Assembly (NCBI RefSeq): GCF_900120405.1
Contig: NZ_LT635492.1
Location: 79,477-143,476, forward strand
Source of the DNA: Urinicoccus massiliensis
GTDB taxonomy: Bacteria > Bacillota > Clostridia > Tissierellales > Peptoniphilaceae
DNA length: 64,000 nucleotides
Direction of reading: 5' to 3'
Below the pieces are notes generated by a model. The model saw nothing but the letters and a program-made list of their open reading frames with translations, ran no database searches and had not been told where the DNA came from. Of the stretch, positions 33,605 to 42,194 are shown piece after piece. A program made the position numbers and the translations under genes. Numbering within the stretch: the first letter of the stretch is position 1; the number at the start of each line of letters is the position of its first letter.

Positions 33605-34561
33605 ATGAAAAAAACAGTTATGGTTCGAACATTAAAAACGGCCTTTGCAGCACTTTTTTCAATCCTAATTGCTGAGGAATTAGGTCTGGACTATGGAGCT
33701 GCAGCTGGAATTATTGCAATTTTAAATGTGTTTGAAACCAGATGGGCTACTGTAGAAGGGGGATTAAAAAGAACTCTTTCCGCTATTTTAGCTTTAGTCA
33801 TTGGAAGCTTATGCTTCGAAAGTTTTGGCTATAATACCTGGATTTTTGGCCTCTATCTTTTGCTTTTTGTCCCCTTGTCCTTTTTTCTCAAGGTAGAATT
33901 GGGCCTGGGGCCCTCCAGTGTTTTGGTGACCCACTTGATGGCTTTTGGGACAGTGACCCCTTCCATTATCCTGAATGAAATGGCCCTGGTTTTTATAGGG
34001 ACAGGTTTTGCTATGGCCACGAATTTTTATGCTCCCAGTAAGCAAAAGAAGTTAAGGGAATTAATTGACCAAGTGGATGAAAAGATGAAAGATATCTTGA
34101 ATCTCTTTTTCAGGGCCTTGACAGAGGACTTAGACGTTCAACTTTATACCGACCTGTTTAAAGATTTGGACCAAGACCTAGAAGAAGCCATCCGCCTAGC
34201 TGTGATAGAGGATGAAAATATGATTCAAGATTCTTCTATGCAGCTTTATAACCTCCATTTAAGAGAAAGAGAAGTAAATCTATTGAAGATTATTTATGAA
34301 GACTTGGCCAGCATTCCTCCCTCCTATGTGGAGGGAATCCACATGTCGGAACTACTCCAGACAACCTCCACCCAACTGACAGAGAAGGGGGCCATGATGG
34401 AGGTGAAAAGACGGATGAACTATTTGAAAGACCATGTAGAAGTTTTAGACCTACCCAAGACCCATGAAGAATTTAAAATTCGGGCGGCGGTTTATCATGC
34501 CTTCCGGGCCCTGGACCAACTGGTAGAAATCAGTAATTATATTGTAAATAAACCCATGTAA
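33605..34561 (+). CDS. Aromatic acid exporter (ArAE/FUSC)-family membrane protein
   Basis: 318 residues. The first 145 residues hold about five membrane segments with the opening MVRTLKTAFAALFSILIAEE typical of the DUF939/ArAE family; the rest is a cytoplasmic helical domain. Bacterial relatives export aromatic carboxylates, but most are uncharacterised. It precedes xpt by only a few bases, so co-transcription is near certain though the functional link is unclear. Confidence 0.85.
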   Translation: MKKTVMVRTLKTAFAALFSILIAEELGLDYGAAAGIIAILNVFETRWATVEGGLKRTLSAILALVIGSLCFESFGYNTWIFGLYLLLFVPLSFFLKVELGLGPSSVLVTHLMAFGTVTPSIILNEMALVFIGTGFAMATNFYAPSKQKKLRELIDQVDEKMKDILNLFFRALTEDLDVQLYTDLFKDLDQDLEEAIRLAVIEDENMIQDSSMQLYNLHLREREVNLLKIIYEDLASIPPSYVEGIHMSELLQTTSTQLTEKGAMMEVKRRMNYLKDHVEVLDLPKTHEEFKIRAAVYHAFRALDQLVEISNYIVNKPM

Positions 34562-34570
34562 GAGGTGACT

Positions 34571-35158
34571 ATGTCCTATTTAAAAGAAAGAATCCTTAAG
34601 GATGGAGTGATTTTTCCAAACAATGTTTTGAAAATTGACTCCTTTTTAAACCAACAAATTGATCCGAAAGTTATGCGAGAAATTGTTCAAGAAATTTATG
34701 CATACTATAAAGATGAAAAAATTACCAAGGTCTTAACCATTGAAGCATCGGGGATAGCCCCGGCTATTATGGTGGCGGCCCAATTTGATGTTCCCATGCT
34801 CTTTGCCAAGAAGGCCAAGGCTGCAACCCTGCAAAAAGACCAGGTTTATGAAACCAAGGTCTATTCCTATACCAAGGGAACAACATCCAATGTAGTGGTG
34901 TCCAAGCAGTATCTAAATCCCCAAGACCGGGTTTTGATTATCGATGACTTTTTAGCCAATGGAGAAGCAGCCCTGGGCTTGATAGACCTGGTGGACCAGG
35001 CAGGCGCCCAAGTGGTGGGGTTGGGAATTTGTGTAGAAAAATCCTTTCAAAAGGGACGGAAACGCCTAGACGAAGCTGGCGTAAAAGTCTACTCTATGGT
35101 CCGTATAGCAGAAATTAATAGTGACCGGCAAGAAATTATTTTTGCCCAGGGACATTAA
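34571..35158 (+). CDS. xpt: Xanthine phosphoribosyltransferase
   Basis: 195 residues from the ATG at 34571 (GAGGTG ribosome site; a GTG six bases earlier is less likely). Type I PRT fold: VLTIEASGIAPA loop, then the PRPP-binding motif VLIIDDFLANGEA (about 120-132), and a hood region matching Xpt. It salvages xanthine to XMP in the cytoplasm. No purine riboswitch is visible because the gene is second in its operon. Confidence 0.94.
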   Translation: MSYLKERILKDGVIFPNNVLKIDSFLNQQIDPKVMREIVQEIYAYYKDEKITKVLTIEASGIAPAIMVAAQFDVPMLFAKKAKAATLQKDQVYETKVYSYTKGTTSNVVVSKQYLNPQDRVLIIDDFLANGEAALGLIDLVDQAGAQVVGLGICVEKSFQKGRKRLDEAGVKVYSMVRIAEINSDRQEIIFAQGH

Positions 35159-35195
35159 AATTTGAAAAAATAGTCTAGAGACTCGATGAAAGTAG

Positions 35196-35223
35196 CCGGT
35201 TCAGAAGGAGCCGGTTGTTTTTT
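35196..35223 (+). terminator. Terminator after xpt
   Basis: CCGGTTC and GAGCCGG pair (one G-U) around AGAAG, followed by TTGTTTTTT. Confidence 0.75.
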
Positions 35224-35259
35224 ATGTTGGAAAAATTTTAAAGATTTTTATAAAAAGAG

Positions 35260-35300
35260 TAACAAATATTACTGATTGTTATTATCGGATGCCTTATAAT
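35260..35300 (+). promoter_or_regulatory. Inverted repeat and -10 box upstream of the DUF438 gene
   Basis: TAACAA-N10-TTGTTA (35260-35281) is followed by TATAAT at 35295-35300. The repeat sits where a -35 region should be, so it may be an activator or repressor site, with no good -35 of its own. Confidence 0.5.
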
Positions 35301-35329
35301 AAGTTTAGAAGATAAGAAGGAGGTAAGTT

Positions 35330-36646
35330 ATGAAAATTGATATAAGTAGGCCTGTGTATGATCTTATTAAAGACAATCCAAAATTAAAAGAGATCTTGAT
35401 TGACCTGGGCTTTAAGGGACTGGACAACCCCATCATGGTTCAAACCATGTCCAAGAAAATTTCAATAAAGCGTGGGGCAAGGATGATGGGCATTGAAGGC
35501 CTGGTAGAAAAATTAGAAAAAGAGGGTTACGAAGTCTATGACTCCTCTCAAGCACCGGAAGCTCAAAAGAGGAAGGACCTGATAAAGTCCTATATTGAAA
35601 GGCTATCCCAAGGGGAAGACCTGGAAGGGGTTCGGGAGGATTTTGTTAAAAATTTTAAGGGAGTTTCTTCCTCTGAAATTATGGATGCGGAAGAAGACTT
35701 GCTGAATTCCGGGGCGGACAAGGAGCAGGTGAGAAAGCTTTGTGATATTCATTCTGCCCTTTTTCACGGAATGACGGAAAATGAAAATAAGAAGGACAAG
35801 TATGAAGGCCAGGCCTTTCTATCATACATGGATCGGGAGAATGATAAGATCAAGGACCTCGTGGAAGCTGCCAGGTCAAGGGAGGATTTTACTTTGGACT
35901 TGGGGAAAATTGCCTCTCATTATAAGAAAAAGGGGGACTTGATCTACCCTCTCTTAAAGGTAAAATACAATAAGCCGGGGCCCTCGGATGTGATGTGGGC
36001 TGTGGATGTAGAAATTGTCAAAAGTTTAAAAAGGGCTCAGAAGGAAAAGAATGAAAAGCTCTGGCAGGAAGCCTTACAGCGGGCAGATGAAATGACCTAT
36101 AAGGAAGAAAATATCCTCTACCCCCTAGTGAAAGAAAATCTTACAAGGGATGACCTGGACTTGGTCTATCAAGATCTTAAAGACTATGACCACGACTTGG
36201 TTCCCTATGAGGAAAGAAGGACAGGTTCCAGCAAGGGAAGGGAAGATGCCTATATCCACTTTAAAAAGGGGAAGTTAAGACCGGACCAGCTGGAAGCTCT
36301 TTTAGATACTCTGGAGATTGAGTTGACCTTCGTGGATGAAAATGACCTAAATGCCTACTACAACAACCCCAAGGAAGCGAAAGTCTTTAAGAGGCCTATA
36401 AGTTCCCTGGGCAGACCTGTTTACTCCTGTCATCCACCTCAAATTGAACCCATGGTAAGGGGACTTATCCAAGATTTTAAAGATGGAGAAAAAGACTCTT
36501 TTAAGTTGGTGAAAAAAATGGGAGAAAAAATTATGGCCATTTCCTATTATGCAGTGAGGGATGAGGAGGGAGACTATAAGGGAGTCCTGGAGGCGGTCCA
36601 AGACTTGACTTATTATAAGGACCTTCTGGGAAAAGAAGAAAAATAA
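35330..36646 (+). CDS. DUF1858/DUF438 hemerythrin-like PAS protein
   Basis: 438 residues: DUF1858 (1-65, ISRPVYDLIKDNPKLKEIL), DUF438 (70-150), a hemerythrin-like four-helix region (about 165-300, with His at FLSYMD..., HYKKKGDLIYPLL and YDHDLVPYEE), and a PAS_10-like C-terminal domain (about 315-435). Relatives are thought to sense nitric oxide, oxygen or iron in anaerobes. It has AGGAGG and its own promoter, followed by a small cupin gene. The sensing role is an inference from the domains. Confidence 0.88.
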   Translation: MKIDISRPVYDLIKDNPKLKEILIDLGFKGLDNPIMVQTMSKKISIKRGARMMGIEGLVEKLEKEGYEVYDSSQAPEAQKRKDLIKSYIERLSQGEDLEGVREDFVKNFKGVSSSEIMDAEEDLLNSGADKEQVRKLCDIHSALFHGMTENENKKDKYEGQAFLSYMDRENDKIKDLVEAARSREDFTLDLGKIASHYKKKGDLIYPLLKVKYNKPGPSDVMWAVDVEIVKSLKRAQKEKNEKLWQEALQRADEMTYKEENILYPLVKENLTRDDLDLVYQDLKDYDHDLVPYEERRTGSSKGREDAYIHFKKGKLRPDQLEALLDTLEIELTFVDENDLNAYYNNPKEAKVFKRPISSLGRPVYSCHPPQIEPMVRGLIQDFKDGEKDSFKLVKKMGEKIMAISYYAVRDEEGDYKGVLEAVQDLTYYKDLLGKEEK

Positions 36647-36715
36647 GGTCTACTTTCACTCCCAGAAAAAGTTTTTAGCTATTTTATGGAAGTGGAATTT
36701 ATAATAGGGGGCAGG

Positions 36716-37015
36716 ATGGAAATTTTTAAGCTTTTAGAAAATCTTACATTTTCTCAGGAAGAGGAAGTGGACCAAGTTATTTATGAGGATGAGGCTCTTA
36801 GAATTCTTCGGACTATGTCCCTGAACCAAATAACAGACTTTATGGTTCAAGACCAGGATGAGTTTGTGGTCTTGATGAAGGGGAAGGCATCCATAGAAAC
36901 AAGTAATGACCTGGTCAAGATGGAAGAAGGAGACTTTCTTTTTATCAAAAAGGGAGTCAGGCATAGGGTCCTTGACCAGGATAGGGCGGTTTGGTTTTGC
37001 GGATTTATAAAATAA
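36716..37015 (+). CDS. Small cupin-domain protein
   Basis: 99 residues from ATG 36716 (GGGGGCAGG just before). Single cupin: the first motif is degenerate (QDQDEFVVLMKGKASIE) and the second is EEGDFLFIKKGVRHRV with one His. It lies 69 bases after the DUF438 gene. Metal binding and function are uncertain. Confidence 0.8.
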   Translation: MEIFKLLENLTFSQEEEVDQVIYEDEALRILRTMSLNQITDFMVQDQDEFVVLMKGKASIETSNDLVKMEEGDFLFIKKGVRHRVLDQDRAVWFCGFIK

Positions 37016-37016
37016 G

Positions 37017-37044
37017 AAAAATGACCCCAAGAAGGGGTCATTTG
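37017..37044. terminator. Bidirectional terminator
   Basis: AAATGACCCC and GGGGTCATTT form the stem around AAGAA, between convergent genes. Confidence 0.88.
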
Positions 37045-37070
37045 CATATAGGTCCGCATAAAGAAAGGGA

Positions 37071-38636
37071 CTAGTCTTTTTTGTCCTGGAGGTTTTGGCA
37101 ACCCAAAAGTTGAAGGGCGCACTTTAAACCATCCAGGGCTGAGGAAACAATTCCACCGGCATAGCCGGCTCCCTCGCCAATGGGGTGGAGGGTGTCAAAT
37201 TCAAGGCTATGGTAGTCCTTTCTTAAAAGGCGGACCGGGGAAGAGGTCCTGGTTTCCACTCCGGTTAAAAGGGCGTCGGGATGGGCAAAGCCCTTTAATT
37301 TTTTATCAAAGGCCAAAAGGGCTTCCTTAATTCCTTGGTTAATTTCCTGGGGATAGATTAGGTTGAGGTCAGCAAAGTGGGTTTGGGGTTGGTAGCTGGC
37401 TTGAATTTTTCCAAAAGCCTGGCTGGGTCGACCCAGGAAGAAGTCTTCCAAGCGTTGGACAGGAGCAGTAAAACCACCGCCACCCAGTTGGTAGGCTTTT
37501 TCTTCGATTTTTCTTTGGAAGTCCATGCCAGCCAAGGCACTGGAGCCAAAAACTTTTGGGTCAATGGCCATGACGATGGCTGAATTGGAGTTTGTGGCCA
37601 TCCGGTCATGGTAACTCATGCCGTTGACGCAAAGGCGGTTTTCTTCGCTGGAGGCCGGAACTACATAACCTCCCGGGCACATACAAAAACTGTAGACAGA
37701 CAGGTTTTTTTCCCGGTTAAAATGATTGAGTTGGTAGGAAGCTTGGGGAAGAAGGGGGTCTTGGATCTTGTATTGGGCCAGGTTGATGTCTTGCCGCAAG
37801 TGTTCAATCCGAAAGCCCACGGCAAAGGGCTTTTGTTCCAGGCTGATGTAGCGGTCCAGGAGAGAAAAAGTGTCCCGGGCAGAATTTCCCAGGGCCAGGA
37901 TATAGTGGTCGGCCTGGTAACTGGTCTTGTCAGTTTTGATGGCCTGGATTTTCCCATCTTCGATGACCAGGTCAGTAAATTTTTCTTGGAAATGAAAGGT
38001 TCCTCCAAGACTTTCAATTTTTTTTCGCATCCGGACAATGACAGCCCGTAAGATATCGGTGCCGATATGGGGCATTTGTTCGTAGAGGATGTCTTCTGGG
38101 GCTCCATTTTCGACAAAAATCTTAAAGACCTCTCGCGACCTTTTATCCTTGGACCGGCTGGTGAGTTTTCCATCAGAAAAAGTTCCGGCCCCACCTTCGC
38201 CAAATTGGATATTGGATTGAGGGTTGAGGATCCCGTGGTCCATCATGGCCTGGACAGACCGGACTCGGTCTTGGATTTTCTCTCCCTGGTCAATAAGATG
38301 GACTTGGACCCCAGCTTGGCTTAGGATATAACCGGCAAAAAGTCCGGAAGGGCCAGTGCCTACAATGACGACTTTTTTGACCCTGGTCTTATTTTCCAAG
38401 ACTAGGTCTTGGGGCTGGTAGGCCTGGATGCGGTTTTTCAAAGACCGAAGGATTTTCTTACCTAGGTCCTTTTTTACCAGGACCTGGTAGACGTAAAAGA
38501 CTCCCTTGCGGGCATCTAAAGATTTCTTATAAAGTTCAAAGGGGATGTCTTTGCCCCCTAAAAGGCGGTCTACTTCCCTTTGGAGGTCCTGACCTGAGGC
38601 CTGGTAGGGAAGTTTGATGTTTTTTAAAATATACAT
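37071..38636 (-). CDS. FAD-dependent dehydrogenase (COG2509 type)
   Basis: 521 residues. An N-terminal ~85-residue domain (YILKNIKLPYQASGQDL...) precedes the FAD-binding VVIVGTGPSGLFAGYILSQA, then SNIQFGEGGAGTFSDGKL, an AGMDFQRKIEEKA tract and a final GEGAGYAGGIVSSA. This matches the widespread uncharacterised flavoprotein family COG2509. Substrate unknown. It has its own AGAGGAC ribosome site and no partner gene. Confidence 0.9.
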   Translation of the reverse strand: MYILKNIKLPYQASGQDLQREVDRLLGGKDIPFELYKKSLDARKGVFYVYQVLVKKDLGKKILRSLKNRIQAYQPQDLVLENKTRVKKVVIVGTGPSGLFAGYILSQAGVQVHLIDQGEKIQDRVRSVQAMMDHGILNPQSNIQFGEGGAGTFSDGKLTSRSKDKRSREVFKIFVENGAPEDILYEQMPHIGTDILRAVIVRMRKKIESLGGTFHFQEKFTDLVIEDGKIQAIKTDKTSYQADHYILALGNSARDTFSLLDRYISLEQKPFAVGFRIEHLRQDINLAQYKIQDPLLPQASYQLNHFNREKNLSVYSFCMCPGGYVVPASSEENRLCVNGMSYHDRMATNSNSAIVMAIDPKVFGSSALAGMDFQRKIEEKAYQLGGGGFTAPVQRLEDFFLGRPSQAFGKIQASYQPQTHFADLNLIYPQEINQGIKEALLAFDKKLKGFAHPDALLTGVETRTSSPVRLLRKDYHSLEFDTLHPIGEGAGYAGGIVSSALDGLKCALQLLGCQNLQDKKD

Positions 38637-38850
38637 AGTGTCCTCTCTCTCTTTGTTCCTTATTTTATCAAATTATTTGTCTTTATCCTAGGGAAAAGCC
38701 TAAGGATGAAAAAATTTAGCTGGCCTAATAGGAAAAAGGGCTCAGAATCTTAGGTTTAAGTCAATAATCCTGGGGTAGTTTTTAAATTATGGGCCCCGTG
38801 GTATAATGAAGAAGTAAAAGAGAAGAAGACCTTGATTGAAGGAGGCGTCT

Positions 38851-39528
38851 ATGAAGTATTTTATTGAAGGAGAAAACCTACCGGTTGTCCGGTTTGAACT
38901 AGATGAAGGCGAAAGCTTAATCAGCCAGGCTGGCGGTCGGGCCTGGATGAAGGGAAATGTGAAAACCGACACCGTTTCCGGTGGCGGGGTAGGAAAAATG
39001 CTGGGACGGATGTTTTCCGGAGAAAGCTTGTTTTTAAGCTCCTATACAGCACAAAGTCCTGCTGAAATTGTCTTTGCATCAGACTTTCCCGGGTCCATCT
39101 ATGCCATCGATTTGGCAGAAGGACAAAGTATTATTGCTCAAAAAAAGGCCTTTTTATGTGCTAGCCCGGGAGTGGACCTGTCTATTTATTTTCGAAAAAA
39201 ATTAGGCACCGGCTTATTTGGCGGTGAAGGCTTTATCATGCAAAAAATCACCGGGCCAGGCCTGGTCTTTTTGGAAATCGACGGCCATTGCCAAGAATAC
39301 ATTTTAAATGTAGGGGAAAGACTGGTTATGGATACCGGAAGTTTGGCCATGATAGAGGCTACTTGTCAAATGTCCATTGAACAAGTGGAAGGAATGAAGA
39401 ACATTCTCTTTGGAGGAGAGGGACTTTTTAATACAGTGGTAGAAGGTCCCGGCAAGGTCCTTGTCCAATCCATGCCTATTCAAAAATTGGCGCGCAATAT
39501 TGCTCCCTACCTTCCCATAAAGGGCTAG
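38851..39528 (+). CDS. AIM24/TIGR00266-family protein
   Basis: 225 residues from ATG 38851 with AAGGAGG upstream. It is all-beta, with GESLISQAGGRAWMKG, KMLGRMFSGESLFL and a GTGLFGGEGFIMQKITGPG core that define the TIGR00266 (AIM24) family. Molecular function is unknown; the fold resembles tubby-like beta barrels. An extended -10 box (TGGTATAAT, about 38800) lies upstream. It is followed by a DUF1275 gene in the same operon. Confidence 0.88.
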   Translation: MKYFIEGENLPVVRFELDEGESLISQAGGRAWMKGNVKTDTVSGGGVGKMLGRMFSGESLFLSSYTAQSPAEIVFASDFPGSIYAIDLAEGQSIIAQKKAFLCASPGVDLSIYFRKKLGTGLFGGEGFIMQKITGPGLVFLEIDGHCQEYILNVGERLVMDTGSLAMIEATCQMSIEQVEGMKNILFGGEGLFNTVVEGPGKVLVQSMPIQKLARNIAPYLPIKG

Positions 39529-39540
39529 GGGGAGTGGATT

Positions 39541-40236
39541 GTGAATTGGAAGAAGAAAAGAGCCTGGAAGGGCCAGATGTCTGAGGCCTTTGTTACGGCG
39601 ATTTTTTTGTCCCTATCCGGAGGCCTCCAAGATGTTTATACTTACCTGGCCCGGAACCATGTCTTTGCCAATGCACAAACAGGAAATATTGTCCTTTTAA
39701 GCGTCAAGCTGATGGAAAAAAATTGGTCCGTTGTTTTGAATTATCTGGTACCTCTGAGTTTTTTTGCCCTGGGGGTTGCCGTAAGTGAGTTGGTTCAAAC
39801 TCGGCATAAGAGGGACAAAAATTTCCATTGGCGGCAAAGGGTCCTGGCAATGGAAATGATCCTCTTGTTTATTGTGGGTTTTTTGCCGACAAGTTTGAAT
39901 CTTTTAGCCAATGCCCTGGTGTCTTTTTCCTGCGCCATGCAGGTCCAGGCCTTTCGTAAAATTAAGGGGGCCAACTATGCCTCTACCATGTGTATTGGCA
40001 ACCTACGTAGTGGGATGGAAGCCCTGTGCCACTTTATCCTCAAAGGGAAGAAAAAGAAAAGGGTCCTGGCCGGCCAGTATTTTGCTGTAATTTTTTGTTT
40101 TGCTCTGGGAGCTGCCTTGGGGTCGTCTTTGATTCCCTATCTAGGGATGAAGACCATCTGGATTTCCTGCGGCCTCTTGTTTTTTAGTTTTTGCCTTATG
40201 TTTGTCCAAGACCAGGAAGAAGGAATGGACAGCTAA
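39541..40236 (+). CDS. DUF1275 (YoaK-like) membrane protein
   Basis: 231 residues from a GTG start with GGGGGAGTGG just before. About six membrane segments; the AFVTAIFLSLSGGLQDVYTY opening followed by an ANAQTGNIVLL block, plus the LRSGMEAL region, are DUF1275 signatures. Role unknown. It is 12 bases after the AIM24 gene, so probably one transcript, and ends at a terminator. Confidence 0.87.
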   Translation: MNWKKKRAWKGQMSEAFVTAIFLSLSGGLQDVYTYLARNHVFANAQTGNIVLLSVKLMEKNWSVVLNYLVPLSFFALGVAVSELVQTRHKRDKNFHWRQRVLAMEMILLFIVGFLPTSLNLLANALVSFSCAMQVQAFRKIKGANYASTMCIGNLRSGMEALCHFILKGKKKKRVLAGQYFAVIFCFALGAALGSSLIPYLGMKTIWISCGLLFFSFCLMFVQDQEEGMDS

Positions 40237-40237
40237 A

Positions 40238-40279
40238 AGATCAACCCATTCCAGGCTGAGCTTGGGTTGGTTTTTTATT
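40238..40279 (+). terminator. Terminator after the DUF1275 gene
   Basis: CAACCCA and TGGGTTG pair across a 13-14-base loop and are followed by six T. Confidence 0.75.
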
Positions 40280-40342
40280 TATAAGGAAAAATTTCCCCAC
40301 CATGCTATAATAAAAGGTAAGAGATTTGGAGAAGGAGGAAAT

Positions 40343-41182
40343 ATGAAGTTCATATCTTGGAACATTGATTCTTTAAATGCAGCCCTAACTAGCGATTCAG
40401 CCAGGGCACAATTGTCCAGAGGGGTTTTAAGAACCATCCGGGACCAAGACGCTGATGTCATAGCCATACAAGAAACCAAACTGCCTGAAAAGGGCCCTGG
40501 GAAAAAACACATCCAGGCCCTGAAAGAGTGGTTTCCTGACTACAACTATGTCTGGACGTCCTCTTGCCCACCAGCACGGAAGGGCTATGCAGGAACCATG
40601 ACCCTCTATAAAAAGGGTCTGGATGCAAAAGTGACCTTTCCGGAAATTGGGGCTCCGGACACTATGGACCATGAAGGCCGGATTATTACCTTGGAATTTG
40701 ACCGCTTTTACTTTACCCAGGTCTACACTCCCAATGCGGGAAATGGCCTGGTCCGCCTAGGAGACCGACAAGTTTGGGATGAAAAATATGCCGACTACTT
40801 GGAAGGTCTTGACCGAGAAAAACCAGTTATTGCCACGGGAGACTTTAATGTGGCCCACAAGGAAATTGACTTGAAAAATCCAGAAGCCAACCGTCGGTCC
40901 CCAGGTTTTACCGATGAAGAAAGATTGGGCTTTAGCAAGCTTTTGGATCGGGGTTTCGTAGATAGCTTCCGCCATATCCATGGAGATGTAGAAGGGGTCT
41001 ATTCTTGGTGGGCCCAAAGGGTTAAAACCAGCAAGATCAACAATTCAGGCTGGAGGATTGACTACTTTTTAGTCAGTGACCGGATCAAGGACTTGGTTCG
41101 AGAATCCAATATGATTGATTCAGGCGAAAGACAGGACCACACTCCCCTGCTTCTTAGCTTGGATTTGGAGGGAATTCACTAA
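40343..41182 (+). CDS. xth: Exodeoxyribonuclease III
   Basis: 279 residues from ATG 40343 (GGAGGA six bases before; a longer open frame upstream lacks support). EEP nuclease fold: KFISWNIDSL with the first metal Asn, IAIQETKL with catalytic Glu, YTPNAG, TGDFNVAHKEIDL with catalytic Asp/Asn, WRIDYFLVS, and the final His in DHTPLLLSL. It repairs abasic sites and 3' ends. Length suits the ExoA/Xth family. A TATAAT box lies at about 40305. Confidence 0.93.
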   Translation: MKFISWNIDSLNAALTSDSARAQLSRGVLRTIRDQDADVIAIQETKLPEKGPGKKHIQALKEWFPDYNYVWTSSCPPARKGYAGTMTLYKKGLDAKVTFPEIGAPDTMDHEGRIITLEFDRFYFTQVYTPNAGNGLVRLGDRQVWDEKYADYLEGLDREKPVIATGDFNVAHKEIDLKNPEANRRSPGFTDEERLGFSKLLDRGFVDSFRHIHGDVEGVYSWWAQRVKTSKINNSGWRIDYFLVSDRIKDLVRESNMIDSGERQDHTPLLLSLDLEGIH

Positions 41183-41189
41183 GGCAAGT

Positions 41190-41236
41190 TTGACAGACTG
41201 GCCTTATTACAGTAAAATTAAGTTTATTATTTACTG
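41190..41236 (+). promoter_or_regulatory. nad operon promoter with overlapping palindrome
   Basis: TTGACA (41190-41195) and TAAAAT (41213-41218) are spaced by 17 bases. An inverted repeat CAGTAAA-N13-TTTACTG (41210-41236) covers the -10 and start region. This is the right place for a repressor; a niacin-responsive NiaR-type regulator is the natural guess, not proven by sequence. Confidence 0.72.
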
Positions 41237-41266
41237 GTTGACCAGTGGGATAAACGAGGGAGAGAT

Positions 41267-42193
41267 ATGGAGAATAAAGAATTACTTGGAGAGATAGAAG
41301 AGCTAAAATTAAAGAAAGACGCTTTAATTTTGGCTCACTATTATGTGGATGGAGACTTGCAGGAAGTTGCAGATTTTGTAGGAGATTCATATGCTCTGGC
41401 AAAAAAGGCTGTGGCCAGTGAAAAAAAGAGGATTGTATTTTGTGGGGTTAAGTTTATGGGAGAAAGTGCCAAGCTTTTAAACCCCCACAAGCGGGTTTTT
41501 TTAGTGGACAAACATGCTCTTTGCCCCATGGCTGACATGATTACAGGCAGGGACATAGAAGAATATCGAAGGGAATATAAGCACATTTGCGTGGTAACCT
41601 ACATCAACTCCACGGCAGAAACCAAGGCCCATTCCGACGTGTGCGTTACTTCATCCAATGCCTTGAGGATTGTCAAAAAAATCCAGGCAGACAATATTTT
41701 GTTATGTCCGGATAAAAACCTGGGGACCTATATCAAGTCCCAGCTTAAAGACGATTTAAAAGATAAAAATGTCCTTATCCATGACGGCTATTGCCATGTC
41801 CATGAAGATTTTACCTATGAAGCTATACAAGAAGCCAAGGCCAAGCATCCTAAAGCTCCTGTTTTGGTCCATCCGGAGATTAATCCGGCCTGTTATGACC
41901 TGGCAGACTATATCGGGTCTACTAGTGGAATCTTGAAGGAAGCCCGGGAAAGGCCTGAAGAAGAATTTATCATCTGTACCGAAAGGGGAATCTTGCACCA
42001 ACTGCAAAAGGATAGTCCCCATAAAAAGTTTTATTTCACAGACCTTAAACAAGTTTGTTACAATATGAAAATGCTAAATCTTGAAAAACTTAGGGATTGC
42101 TTAAGAGACGACTTAAATGAAGTCTTTTTGGATGAAGACGTTATGGAGAAAGCCAGCCGGCCTCTTAAAAAGATGCTTGAAATGGCGGAGTAA
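41267..42193 (+). CDS. nadA: Quinolinate synthase A
   Basis: 308 residues. ALILAHYYVDGDLQEVADFV opening, VFCGVKFMGESAKLL with the first Fe-S Cys, VTYINSTAETKAHSDVCVTS with the second, and EEFIICTERGILHQL with the third. It condenses iminoaspartate with dihydroxyacetone phosphate to quinolinate using an oxygen-labile 4Fe-4S cluster. It is the first gene of nadABC; nadB starts one base after the stop. Confidence 0.96.
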   Translation: MENKELLGEIEELKLKKDALILAHYYVDGDLQEVADFVGDSYALAKKAVASEKKRIVFCGVKFMGESAKLLNPHKRVFLVDKHALCPMADMITGRDIEEYRREYKHICVVTYINSTAETKAHSDVCVTSSNALRIVKKIQADNILLCPDKNLGTYIKSQLKDDLKDKNVLIHDGYCHVHEDFTYEAIQEAKAKHPKAPVLVHPEINPACYDLADYIGSTSGILKEARERPEEEFIICTERGILHQLQKDSPHKKFYFTDLKQVCYNMKMLNLEKLRDCLRDDLNEVFLDEDVMEKASRPLKKMLEMAE

Positions 42194-42194
42194 A

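Noticed and set aside
37608..38203. Open frames on both strands inside the FAD dehydrogenase region
   Set aside because: Shadow frames of the 37071-38636 gene, which has a full set of flavoprotein motifs.
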